From an uncultured Bacteroidales bacterium (GTDB taxonomy: Bacteria > Bacteroidota > Bacteroidia > Bacteroidales > Bacteroidaceae): 64,000 bases of DNA. The DNA is taken from positions 1-64,000 of the forward strand of contig CACYGK010000001.1 in NCBI GenBank assembly GCA_902774005.1. The letters run 5' to 3'. A model generated the notes under the pieces. That model searched no databases and was not told the DNA's origin. It worked only from the letters and a program-made list of their open reading frames with translations. A program made the position numbers and the translations under genes. This document shows positions 1-7,666 of this stretch, one piece after another; position 1 is the stretch's first letter, and each line of letters starts with the position of its first letter.

Positions 1-1
1 G

Positions 2-301
2 CTTCAGCATGCAGCTGCTGACGGAAGCATCACCCAGGGCATTCTCGAACAGACATTCGATGCCATCCTCCACGAAATGGAGCAGATGCTCTGCAACGGT
101 CACGGTCTGGAGTTCGGCGACCTCGGAATATTCCGCATAGGTCTGGACATGAAGGCAAAGCCGGAGGATAAGAAGGACGAAGTAGGCGCTGACCTCATCA
201 AGCGAGTACGCATCATCTTCACTCCGACTCCAAGCACCAAGAAGGACATGGACGAATGTGCCAAGGTAATCACCGAAAATAAGTTCGCGTTGCCTCATTG
301 A
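2..301 (+). CDS. HU-like DNA-binding protein (partial, 5' end outside window)
   Basis: This is the C-terminal ~99 residues of a small DNA-binding protein of the HU-related family common in Bacteroidales. The frame is open to the left edge of the window, so the true start lies upstream; the Met at base 77 is internal. The visible part holds the conserved stretch FGDLGIFRIGL, matching the HU beta-arm entry (GLG-F motif), followed by lysine-rich sequence and a final KKDMDECAKVI helix. These proteins bind and bend DNA in the nucleoid. It is transcribed toward the convergent lptC and ends 35 bases before a strong hairpin. The family call rests on pattern recognition of a partial protein. Confidence 0.75.
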   Translation, partial: LQHAAADGSITQGILEQTFDAILHEMEQMLCNGHGLEFGDLGIFRIGLDMKAKPEDKKDEVGADLIKRVRIIFTPTPSTKKDMDECAKVITENKFALPH

Positions 302-335
302 TCCGATGACCATTGAAACTAACGACTAACAACTG

Positions 336-374
336 AAAGAGGAAGTTAACCACAGCGGTTATCTTCCTCTTTTT
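336..374. terminator. Bidirectional rho-independent terminator
   Basis: A 16-base arm beginning AAAGAGGAAG pairs with a matching arm ending CTTCCTCTTT across a 5-base loop, with one T-T mismatch. It is followed by a T-run on the plus strand and preceded by an A-run that reads as T on the minus strand. It lies exactly between the convergent HU-like gene and lptC, whose TAA stop overlaps the T-run, so it can serve both. Confidence 0.85.
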
Positions 375-984
375 ATGCTCCTGTTGTAAGGCTATCGACT
401 TGGGGTTGGGGCTCTTCTCCTTCGTCGAAGGGGAAGTCGCCACTGGACATGTGGATGCTGTATTGGGTCATCTGTTCGTTGGAACGGAAGTCGGTGCCTC
501 GGATGGATTGAGTCTCTCCGAGGATTTCCATGTAGGCAGGAGAGTAGAACTCGTGCTGGTTCTGATCCCAATAGAGTAGGGAGGTCTTGAAGGTCTCGCC
601 TTTGGTGTTTTTGATGAATACTCGGCTGCGGAGTTCCCACAGGTGGCGCTGGTCGTAGTAGTAGGCTGTGTCGCAGTTGATAAATGCCTCGACATGGTAG
701 TTCTCATCGAATTTCTCCATGAAGAATCCTTTTTCGAATGCCCAGTAGGTCGGGTCTTTCTTGTCGTACATGTACCAGTCCTCGGATATGAGTTTGTAGC
801 GGATGATGCCCGAGTCGCTTATCAGGGTACTGACACCTAATGATTTGAGCCAAGGGAGTGAGTCGCGCACTCCAAGTTTCGGTCCATTGTTCTCGGACTC
901 GCTTTCACACGAAAAAAGCAGTATTGCAGCAGTCCCGATGACCGCTGCAATACTGAGAATATGTGTGATTTTACTATTAACCAT
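373..984 (-). CDS. lptC: LPS export protein LptC (lipoprotein-like N-terminus)
   Basis: This 203-residue protein matches LptC, the membrane-anchored periplasmic bridge that passes lipopolysaccharide from the LptBFG transporter to LptA. The N-terminus has a hydrophobic segment (about residues 8-25) ending in LLFSC, a possible lipobox with Cys26. The C-terminal half has the beta-jellyroll pattern of the family, including the near-invariant GTDFRSNEQMTQYSI (about residues 162-176). It is the last gene of a minus-strand run after the TPR and barrel genes. Its start codon and first codons (MVNSK) are made of heptamer-repeat sequence, so the start may have been created or moved by the repeat. Confidence 0.88.
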   Translation of the reverse strand: MVNSKITHILSIAAVIGTAAILLFSCESESENNGPKLGVRDSLPWLKSLGVSTLISDSGIIRYKLISEDWYMYDKKDPTYWAFEKGFFMEKFDENYHVEAFINCDTAYYYDQRHLWELRSRVFIKNTKGETFKTSLLYWDQNQHEFYSPAYMEILGETQSIRGTDFRSNEQMTQYSIHMSSGDFPFDEGEEPQPQVDSLTTGA

Positions 985-1019
985 TAAACCGTAAACGGTA
1001 AACTGTAAACGGTAAACTA
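971..1019. repeat. 7-base-period direct repeat tract (7 units)
   Basis: Seven consecutive 7-base units: TTACTAT, TAACCAT, TAAACCG, TAAACGG, TAAACTG, TAAACGG, TAAACTA. The tract fills the lptC/TPR gap and includes the lptC start codon at 982-984. Confidence 0.85.
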
Positions 1020-1022
1020 AAT

Positions 1023-2489
1023 TTATCTCAGACGGAGGGTAGTGGATTCGCCCATTACGCTTACGACCTGTCCGGCTTTGATTCCTGCGAAGAAGGCTTC
1101 AGACTTCGGATAGTAGTGAGCTGCGTAGCCTGCTGCCTGACGGCTTGCCTTTGCTGCTGAAGAGGGGTCGACTGAGCGTGCTTTGTTACAGTAGTCAACT
1201 GCGAGACAGTAGTAGTAGCTGGTAGCTACGTCGCGTGGACTCTTGCCGTATGCTCCGCGAGCGATAGCACTTGCCTGAAGCAGGTATGCACCTCCGTTTG
1301 TGGGGTCGTACTTGAGTGTTTCGCGGCACCAGCTGCGGCATGCGCCTATGTTGCCTTTCTTGTAGTAGAGGGCTGCGATGACGTATGCATATTTTGCTTT
1401 CTTTGCATCGTTGGTCTCCATCGAGATTGCCTCTTCGAAGTATTTCAGGGCTTCCTCGTCGTTGCCATCCTTCAACAGACGGCTTGCCTTTGCGATGGCT
1501 GCCTGTGGAGTCTTTGTAATCTGATATGCATAGTCGGCTGCAACGTAGTAGATATTGCTCTTGTCGCACTCGAAGGTGTTGAGGATAGAGAGTACGGCAT
1601 TCAGGTAGTTGATGTCGGTCTTGTTTGCTTCAACTTTCTCGAGGTAGATTTTTTCAAGTGCGTCGCAATCAGCAGCTCCTGACTTTACGAAGAGTGTGTT
1701 ACACTGTTCCTGAGTAGGCTGGTAGTTGCGGATAATCTTCTCTGCTTCTGGGTGCAGAACGACCTGCTCCTGCCATTTTGTAGAGTCTGGAGAATCCGGG
1801 TCGGCAGGGATGGTAGTTGAAGGATATTCCTTTGCCTGGTCGAGCAGACGGTCACAGATTTCGTTACAGAGCATGTAGTCCTGAATGAAATCCTGACGGA
1901 TGTCTGTATTGTCCTTGTTCTGCATGAATCGGTTGTATGAGCACTCGATAAATCCATAGAGCACGAATGCTTCGATGTTCTTACCAAGGTCTTCGATTCC
2001 TTCCTTGAACATAGCATATGCCTTGTTGTTGTCCATCTTAGGGCAGAAATAGTAGTAGTCGTATGCTTTACGGCAGATGACGTTACCCTTAGTTGACTGG
2101 TCGCGTGGACCTGAGAAGGAGTTCAGAGCTTCGCGGTACTTCAGACGCTGGTCGTAGATTGCCATCAGTTTGTTGAAGTATTCTTCCTTCTTTGCGGGGT
2201 CGGTCTCGTGCTGAACGAGTTGTTCGAACATCCACGCACCATTTGTATAGATACGTACCTGTGCGAGTGGTGCTTTAGTGAATACGAATTCCCATGGTTC
2301 GATGGCATCTTTATAGTTCTTTGCCTTAAATTCACTCTGATAGAGAGAAAGGTTGGTACGAACGTCGATACTGTCCTGACCATGTCCGATGCGGTCTTCC
2401 AATTCTGTTCCTGCAAGATTCTGTGCTGATGCGAACATGCATCCTGAAGCACATGCAATAGTTAAAAGAAGCTTTTTCATATTATTCAT
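1023..2489 (-). CDS. TPR-containing secreted/periplasmic protein
   Basis: About 488 residues with a cleavable signal peptide (KKLLLTIACASGCMFASAQ, cut after SAQ or just before). The rest is helical with tetratricopeptide-like repeats, clearest at about residues 345-430 (EEALKYFEEAISMETNDAKKAKYAYVIAALYYKKG has the TPR pattern). The frame opens with a TTG inside heptamer-repeat DNA at 2510; the ATGs at 2489 and 2480 are better starts. It sits between an outer-membrane barrel gene and lptC, an order I recall from other Bacteroidales, which suggests an envelope role. The substrate or partner is unknown. Two cysteine-containing stretches near residues 145-160 and 200-225 could form disulfides in the periplasm. 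Confidence 0.8.
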   Translation of the reverse strand: MNNMKKLLLTIACASGCMFASAQNLAGTELEDRIGHGQDSIDVRTNLSLYQSEFKAKNYKDAIEPWEFVFTKAPLAQVRIYTNGAWMFEQLVQHETDPAKKEEYFNKLMAIYDQRLKYREALNSFSGPRDQSTKGNVICRKAYDYYYFCPKMDNNKAYAMFKEGIEDLGKNIEAFVLYGFIECSYNRFMQNKDNTDIRQDFIQDYMLCNEICDRLLDQAKEYPSTTIPADPDSPDSTKWQEQVVLHPEAEKIIRNYQPTQEQCNTLFVKSGAADCDALEKIYLEKVEANKTDINYLNAVLSILNTFECDKSNIYYVAADYAYQITKTPQAAIAKASRLLKDGNDEEALKYFEEAISMETNDAKKAKYAYVIAALYYKKGNIGACRSWCRETLKYDPTNGGAYLLQASAIARGAYGKSPRDVATSYYYCLAVDYCNKARSVDPSSAAKASRQAAGYAAHYYPKSEAFFAGIKAGQVVSVMGESTTLRLR

Positions 2490-2490
2490 T

Positions 2491-2539
2491 TTATAGTTTA
2501 TAATTTTCAACTTTCAATTATCAATTGTCAATTATCAAT
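2491..2539. repeat. 7-base-period direct repeat tract (7 units)
   Basis: Units TTATAGT, TTATAAT, TTTCAAC, TTTCAAT, TATCAAT, TGTCAAT, TATCAAT fill nearly all of the gap between the TPR gene and the barrel gene. Individual units differ but the 7-base spacing is kept. Confidence 0.85.
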
Positions 2540-2541
2540 TA

Positions 2542-3897
2542 TTACTGTACTTTCCACTTATAGAACCAGCGTTCGCTCAGGGTTAGTCCGACGGAGAGAC
2601 GCAGGTAGTTTTCACGAAGTGTTTCCGACCTGGAAGTCAGATTGCTATAATATGGTATGTTGGTGTGCACCCATGAGAAGGTGACGTTAATTTTCGGAGA
2701 ACTGTAGAAGAGGTTACGGTTGCGGATGGGAAAGGTGAAACCGGCTGAGACTCCGAATTCTATTGGTTTGCCGAGCGAGATAGTGGATGTCTCGTTTGCA
2801 TTGGCATAGGAACGTGAGAAGTATCCGCCGAACTTATACTTTGTGCGTTTGAGGAACGATGCCGATTCGTGGTCGGGGGTGTATTCGAAACCTCCGGCAA
2901 ATTTCAGACGGTCGTTCAGTATTCCGGTATGAGGAGTCCATTCTGTTGCTCCCTCTTTGTCTTCATAATTCTGTGATGTAGGGAAATAGACTTTGCTCCA
3001 GCGCTCCCAAGTGGCATCGATGCCGGCTCTGATACGGTTATTGCTGTAGAAGGTAACACCGAATCCGAAGGAGTGGGGCAGTTGGAAGGCATCTTCAAGT
3101 ATTACTTCTGTCGATACCTCAGACGAGGAGGATATGGTAGATGTCTTTCTCAATGCGTCTCCGTAGAGTTTATGTCCAAAACCGTATGTGGCACCGATCG
3201 TAAGTCTGTCTTTCCTTGAAAGATTTACCGTGTATTGGATACCTGCATCGAGGGTGTAGGTGGAGAGGTTCGCGGTATAGGAACGTTTCATGCTATAAGC
3301 TGTAGAGTAGCTTGTAGAGTTAGTCATGTTGTGCTCGTATTCACCCCACATGTAACCTACGTTGAGTCCGATGCTCAGCGGACGGATTATCTGCCATCCG
3401 GCTCCCAGCATAATCTGTCGCAGAGCTCCTGTTCCGGCGTATGCATAAGAATTGGTGACATTAACATTGTTTTCGATTGTCTTGCTCTCTGACGAGAATT
3501 CGTAGTTTATCTTTGAGAATGGTTGCAGCGATACAGCCATACCCAGTCCTTTGGTTACGCGGAAAGCGTAGGCAAAATAGTCGAAACTGCTGTTTCGTGC
3601 ATTCTGGGTCAGATTTCCCATCTTGAAGTTTCCGTTCTGCAGGGTCAGTCCGAGGTCGAACAGGGCTGTGAGCGAGTCAGTTGCCGAATAAGCAGCAGGG
3701 TTGGCTGTGTTGATTTCCTGCCCGTCGCGGAAACCGAGTGCCACACCACTCATTGCCTTGTTGAAACCCATCGAGCGGTCTGCCAGCAGTCCGAATCCGT
3801 AGCGAGAATATGGAGAGTTGACGCCGTTCTGGGCTTTTGCCCAAGCAGCAATAGTCAGGAGTGTCAGAATAAAGAATGTTTTTCTTATATTGTTCAT
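2542..3897 (-). CDS. Outer-membrane beta-barrel protein (FadL/OmpP1-like)
   Basis: 451 residues with a signal peptide (FFILTLLTIAAWAKAQ, cut near residue 22) and then alternating amphipathic beta strands rich in aromatic residues at strand ends, as in outer-membrane barrels. The mature N-terminus carries NSPYSRYGFGLL followed by a conserved small-residue plug-like region (MSGVALGFRDGQEINTANPA), which resembles the FadL/OmpP1 transport-protein group in Bacteroidetes. It ends in an aromatic-rich strand (SERWFYKWKVQ). It is first in a run with the TPR protein and LptC and is preceded by a near-consensus promoter. The transported substrate cannot be deduced. Confidence 0.75.
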   Translation of the reverse strand: MNNIRKTFFILTLLTIAAWAKAQNGVNSPYSRYGFGLLADRSMGFNKAMSGVALGFRDGQEINTANPAAYSATDSLTALFDLGLTLQNGNFKMGNLTQNARNSSFDYFAYAFRVTKGLGMAVSLQPFSKINYEFSSESKTIENNVNVTNSYAYAGTGALRQIMLGAGWQIIRPLSIGLNVGYMWGEYEHNMTNSTSYSTAYSMKRSYTANLSTYTLDAGIQYTVNLSRKDRLTIGATYGFGHKLYGDALRKTSTISSSSEVSTEVILEDAFQLPHSFGFGVTFYSNNRIRAGIDATWERWSKVYFPTSQNYEDKEGATEWTPHTGILNDRLKFAGGFEYTPDHESASFLKRTKYKFGGYFSRSYANANETSTISLGKPIEFGVSAGFTFPIRNRNLFYSSPKINVTFSWVHTNIPYYSNLTSRSETLRENYLRLSVGLTLSERWFYKWKVQ

Positions 3898-3955
3898 CGT
3901 CAGTTGTCAGTCTGGAAATCGCAATTATGCGACTGCTTTCTATTTAAAAAACGTG

Positions 3956-3986
3956 CAAAAGTAGGAGTTTTCCTTGAGTATTCAAA
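3956..3986 (-). promoter_or_regulatory. Bacteroidetes-type promoter for the barrel-TPR-lptC run
   Basis: On the minus strand the -7 element is TACTTTTG (3956-3963) and the -33 element is TTTG (3983-3986), separated by exactly 19 bases. This matches the Bacteroides sigma-ABfr consensus (TTTG, 19-21 bases, TAnnTTTG). The barrel start codon is 59 bases downstream. Confidence 0.75.
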
Positions 3987-3994
3987 GTTTTGTA

Positions 3995-5242
3995 TTACTT
4001 TTTGGCTTTTCCGGGTTTCTTTTTAGCACTTTTTTTAAATCTGTGGTATGGTCTTTTCTTTACGACGCTGTTCATGACGGGTTTTTCACCACATCCTTCG
4101 GGCAGTTCAGGTTTGTCGATTTCGGCTTCAATCAGTTTCTCGATTTTCAGCAGGTAAGTCCAGTCTTTCTGGTTTACCAGTGTTATGGCTTCGCCTTCCC
4201 GGTTGGCACGTGCCGTACGTCCGATTCGGTGTACGTAGTCTTCTGCATCGCGTGGCACATCGTAATTTATAACTAGCTGAATATCATCTATATCAATGCC
4301 TCTACTTACAATATCGGTTGCAATAAGGATGCTTATCCTGCGATTCTTGAATTCGTAGAGCATCGTGTCGCGTTCTTTCTGTTCCAGGTCGGAGTGCATA
4401 GCTCCCACATTAAACCCTTTCATTTTCAGTTCACGTGAGAGTTCCTTGACTTTCTGTTTTGACGATGCGAACATGATAACCCTGTCGAGTGGTTTTTCTG
4501 CATTCACGTCCTTCGACGGTGCCAGTATATGCTCTATGATGCGGTCCTTCATGCCGTCGTAGCAGAGGTATGCACTTTGCTTTATCTTTTCGGCAGGTTT
4601 GCTTACTGCTATTCTAACCTCCACGTAGTTGTGCAGGATGTTCTTTGCCAGGCGGCGGATGTTTTCGGGCATGGTAGCCGAGAACATGATGGTCTGGCGC
4701 TCTGTGCTCATGTAGGATGCTATCTTTATGATGTCGTCGTAGAATCCCATGTCGAGCATGCGGTCAGCCTCATCGAGTATGAAGAACGAAGTGCGTTTCA
4801 GGTCGATGTGTCCACCAGCCAGATGGCTTATCAGTCGTCCGGGTGTGGCAATGATGATGTCGGCACCCAGTTCCAGTCCCTTGCGTTCCTGTTCGAAACG
4901 TTGTCCGTCGTTTCCTCCATATACAGCCAGACTTGATACTCCGTTCAGGTAGTATCCGAAACCTTCTACCTGTTGGTCTATCTGTTGTGCCAGTTCGCGT
5001 GTTGGAGCCATGATGATGCAGTTTACGGCATTCTTGGGGTACAGTCCCGAACTCAGTTCGTCGAGTATCGGAAGCAGGTATGCTGCCGTCTTGCCCGTAC
5101 CGGTCTGAGCTATTCCTATAATGTCCTTTCCTTCAAGGATGGGCGGTATGGCTTTTTCCTGTATTGGAGTACACTCCTCGAAGTTCATTGCATCGAGTGC
5201 GTCAAGTATATCATCCGATAAATCTAATTCGTCAAAGTACAT
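3995..5242 (-). CDS. rhlE: DEAD-box RNA helicase, RhlE-like
   Basis: This 415-residue ATP-dependent RNA helicase carries all family motifs: Q motif (TPIQEKAIP), Walker A AQTGTGKT near residue 45, PTRELAQQ, TPGRL, DEAD (ILDEADRML) near 155, SAT near 188, the motif V stretch ATDIVSRGIDID, and HRIGRTAR near 345. A short lysine-rich tail (FKKSAKKKPGKAKK) probably helps bind RNA. Such helicases unwind short duplexes in ribosome assembly and RNA decay, often important at low temperature. The frame opens at a TTG inside repeat DNA; the ATG at 5242 is the likely start. It is separated from lptG upstream only by a 35-base heptamer tract. The RhlE subfamily name is a likely but not certain assignment. 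Confidence 0.92.
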   Translation of the reverse strand: MYFDELDLSDDILDALDAMNFEECTPIQEKAIPPILEGKDIIGIAQTGTGKTAAYLLPILDELSSGLYPKNAVNCIIMAPTRELAQQIDQQVEGFGYYLNGVSSLAVYGGNDGQRFEQERKGLELGADIIIATPGRLISHLAGGHIDLKRTSFFILDEADRMLDMGFYDDIIKIASYMSTERQTIMFSATMPENIRRLAKNILHNYVEVRIAVSKPAEKIKQSAYLCYDGMKDRIIEHILAPSKDVNAEKPLDRVIMFASSKQKVKELSRELKMKGFNVGAMHSDLEQKERDTMLYEFKNRRISILIATDIVSRGIDIDDIQLVINYDVPRDAEDYVHRIGRTARANREGEAITLVNQKDWTYLLKIEKLIEAEIDKPELPEGCGEKPVMNSVVKKRPYHRFKKSAKKKPGKAKK

Positions 5243-5277
5243 CAACTTTTAACTTTTAACTTTTAATTTTTAACTCG
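5243..5277. repeat. 7-base-period repeat tract filling a whole intergenic gap
   Basis: Five units (CAACTTT, TAACTTT, TAACTTT, TAATTTT, TAACTCG) occupy all 35 bases between the lptG stop codon and the helicase ATG. There is no other intergenic sequence. Confidence 0.88.
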
Positions 5278-6390
5278 TTAGCGCGGTGCTTTCTTGTAGA
5301 AGTAGAAAGCTATGAATACATATATGAAATTAGGAATCCACACAGCTATGAGTGGTGGGAAATTCGCATTGATTGAGAACGTAGCCGACATGGTCTGGAA
5401 CATGATATATGTTACGGAGAGTGCGAGTCCGATACCCAGAGCCATACCCATGCCGTTCTTGCGTTTCTGTGCCGAGAGTGAAGCTCCGATTACTGTCAGG
5501 ATGAACACGGCAAACGACGAGGCTCCGCGTTTGTAGTATTCCACCTCGAACTCCTTGATGTTTGCAAATCCGCGTGCTTTCTGTCGGCTGATATAGGTTG
5601 AGAGTTCGGGGGTGGTAAGTGTCTCCTGCTGTCCCGGACTGATAAGGAAATCCTGTGGTTCCATGTTGATGAACGTATCCCTTCGTCCACCGCTGGTTAT
5701 CACTTCGCGCATACCCTGAAGGTCGCGAGTCTGGTAATTAGCTATAATCCAGTGGCAGGGTTTTTCCGACAGAGTGTCGTACTGTATGGTCATAGCCTGA
5801 AGGTGCTTCACCAGTTTTTTGTTCTCGTACTTGTCAAGGGTGAAGTCATATCCCATCTTGTACCTGTCGTCATAACGGCTGATATAAGCAATCACGTCGT
5901 CTTCCACCTTCAGTTGCACGTTACTTGTGTACAGGTTGTGGTCTTTGTTCATGTACTGCCGTTCAAACTTGATGCGCTCTATGTTTCCTTTCGGAATGAT
6001 GTATGCTCCCATGATGTAGGTAAGCAGGCATATACATCCGGCACCAATCATATAAGGGCGCAGCAGTCGGTTGAAACTCGTACCCGTTGACATCATGGCA
6101 ATGATTTCCGAGTTTTCTGCCAGTTTTGTTGTGAAGAAAATCACGGCAATGAACACGAAAAGCTGTGAGAACAGGTTGGAGTAGTAGGGGACGAAGTTTA
6201 CGTAATAATCCAGGAAGATAGCCTTCATCGGAGCATTATACTCGATGAACTTATCCAGATGTTCGTTAAAGTCGAATACTACGGCAATGGAGATGATAAG
6301 GACAATAGAAAAGAAATACGTACCAAGATACTTTCCGATGATATACCGGTCAAGTCTTGAAATATGTAGTATTCTCCAGATTTTCTCCAT
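5278..6390 (-). CDS. lptG: LPS export permease LptF/LptG family (YjgP/YjgQ)
   Basis: 370 residues of the inner-membrane permease family that, with LptB, extracts LPS from the inner membrane and hands it to LptC. The expected layout is visible: transmembrane helices at about residues 22-42, 60-85 and 100-130, a periplasmic beta-jellyroll domain of about 150 residues, then three C-terminal helices (about 290-366). The motif LDRYIIGKYLGTYF at the start is typical. The gene follows tgt on the minus strand. Whether it is LptF or LptG cannot be fixed from one copy; Bacteroidales genomes usually carry more than one. lptC lies about 4.3 kb downstream on the same strand. Confidence 0.88.
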   Translation of the reverse strand: MEKIWRILHISRLDRYIIGKYLGTYFFSIVLIISIAVVFDFNEHLDKFIEYNAPMKAIFLDYYVNFVPYYSNLFSQLFVFIAVIFFTTKLAENSEIIAMMSTGTSFNRLLRPYMIGAGCICLLTYIMGAYIIPKGNIERIKFERQYMNKDHNLYTSNVQLKVEDDVIAYISRYDDRYKMGYDFTLDKYENKKLVKHLQAMTIQYDTLSEKPCHWIIANYQTRDLQGMREVITSGGRRDTFINMEPQDFLISPGQQETLTTPELSTYISRQKARGFANIKEFEVEYYKRGASSFAVFILTVIGASLSAQKRKNGMGMALGIGLALSVTYIMFQTMSATFSINANFPPLIAVWIPNFIYVFIAFYFYKKAPR

Positions 6391-6391
6391 A

Positions 6392-6517
6392 AAACTCTAA
6401 ACTCTAAACTTTCAATTCTCAATTCTCAACTCTCAACTCTCAACTCTCAACTTTCAACTCTAAACTTTCAACTCTAAACTTTCAACTCTCAACTCTCAAC
6501 TCTCAACTCTAAACCCT
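6392..6517. repeat. Longest intergenic 7-base-period repeat tract (18 units)
   Basis: Eighteen consecutive 7-base units of the forms AAACTCT, AAACTTT, CAATTCT, CAACTCT and CAACTTT run from just after the lptG start codon into the 3' end of tgt. The tgt stop codon TAG (6509-6511) lies inside the tract. Units are interleaved rather than clustered by type, suggesting repeated duplication of multi-unit blocks. Confidence 0.9.
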
Positions 6518-7639
6518 CCTCCCCAGTTCTTCGCACATTTTTGCTTTCCATAGGGCAAAGTCACCGGCTTCGATATGGTTTCTTGCTTCACCTACCAACC
6601 AAAGATAGAAAGCAAGGTTGTGAATGCTCGCAATTTGCAGGGCTAACAGTTCCTCGGCTTTGAACAGATGGTGTACATATGCTTTTGTATACGTGCTGTC
6701 CACATAGGAAGTGCCATCCTCATCGAGCGGACTGAAATCCAGTTCCCATTTCTTGTTTCTCAGATTTATAGTACCGTGCTTTGTGAATATCTGGGCATTA
6801 CGTCCGTTTCTCGTAGGCATTACGCAGTCGAACATATCCACTCCGCGTTCGATAGCCTCCAGTATATTGATAGGTGTACCCACTCCCATCAGATATCTCG
6901 GTTTGTCCTTTGGCAGTATGGCATTCACCACCTCTATCATCTCGTACATCACCTCAGTCGGTTCACCTACAGCCAGTCCACCGATGGCATTACCGTCTGC
7001 TCCCTTGCTTGCCACATTTTCCGCAGCTCTTGTTCTCAGGTCACGATATGTGCAACCTTGTACAATCGGAAACAGACTCTGACTGTATCCGTACTTGGGT
7101 TCTGTCTCGCTGAGTCGTTGTATGCAGCGGTCCAACCATCGTTCGGTCAGTCCGAGCGACTTCTTGGAATAGTCATAGTCACTTGTTCCGGGAGGACATT
7201 CGTCGAATGCCATAATGATGTCAGCACCTATACTGCGTTCTATGTCCATCACCTTTTCGGGGGTGAAGAAATGCTTCGAACCGTCGATATGACTTCTGAA
7301 CTCCACTCCTTCCTCCTTTATCTTACGTATGCCGGCAAGTGAGAATACCTGAAAACCTCCGGAGTCGGTAAGCATCGGACGGTCAAAGCCGTTGAACTTA
7401 TGCAGTCCTCCAGCAGCTTCTATTATCTCAAGTCCGGGACGCAGATAAAGATGATAGGTATTACCCAGAATAATCTGAGCCTTTATGTCGTCCTTCAGTT
7501 CGTGCAGATGCACACCCTTCACCGTAGCCTGTGTTCCTACAGGCATGAATATAGGAGTACGAATGTTACCATGGTCTGTATGTATCAGTCCACTTCGTGC
7601 ATTCGTCTTAGGGTCGTTATGTTCTACTGTAAATGTCAA
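6509..7639 (-). CDS. tgt: tRNA-guanine transglycosylase without the usual zinc cysteines
   Basis: 376 residues. The enzyme swaps guanine-34 for preQ1 in tRNAs with GUN anticodons during queuosine synthesis. Visible family motifs are DSGGFQVFSL (about residues 92-101), the base-recognition GGLAVGEP near 227 and FDCVMPTRNGRN near 266, which holds the catalytic Asp. In most bacterial enzymes the following loop has a CxCxxC zinc site; here it reads LDEDGTSYVDSTYTKAY, so the three cysteines are replaced, while the later His (ASIHN) is kept. No ATG fits: an in-frame TGA lies two codons upstream of the TTG at 7639, which aligns with the usual N-terminus (MTF). Both its start and stop codons sit in heptamer repeats. 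Confidence 0.93.
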   Translation of the reverse strand: MTFTVEHNDPKTNARSGLIHTDHGNIRTPIFMPVGTQATVKGVHLHELKDDIKAQIILGNTYHLYLRPGLEIIEAAGGLHKFNGFDRPMLTDSGGFQVFSLAGIRKIKEEGVEFRSHIDGSKHFFTPEKVMDIERSIGADIIMAFDECPPGTSDYDYSKKSLGLTERWLDRCIQRLSETEPKYGYSQSLFPIVQGCTYRDLRTRAAENVASKGADGNAIGGLAVGEPTEVMYEMIEVVNAILPKDKPRYLMGVGTPINILEAIERGVDMFDCVMPTRNGRNAQIFTKHGTINLRNKKWELDFSPLDEDGTSYVDSTYTKAYVHHLFKAEELLALQIASIHNLAFYLWLVGEARNHIEAGDFALWKAKMCEELGRRV

Positions 7640-7666
7640 TGTTCAATGTTCAATGTTCAATTCAAC
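7632..7666. repeat. 7-base-period repeat tract at the lon/tgt junction
   Basis: Units AATGTCA, ATGTTCA, ATGTTCA, ATGTTCA, ATTCAAC span the end of lon and the start of tgt. The lon stop codon (7657-7659) and the tgt TTG start (7637-7639) both fall within it. Confidence 0.85.

Noticed and set aside
6392..6517. Short-spacer CRISPR or sequencing artefact for the heptamer tract
   Set aside because: There are no spacers, and the same period with different units occurs at many separate sites, which an artefact would not produce.
6668..7342. A 224-codon plus-strand frame opposite tgt, and similar long antisense frames at 8533-9177, 25986-26738 and 37577-38260
   Set aside because: All are opposite well-supported genes and their products look like reverse-strand translations without domains.
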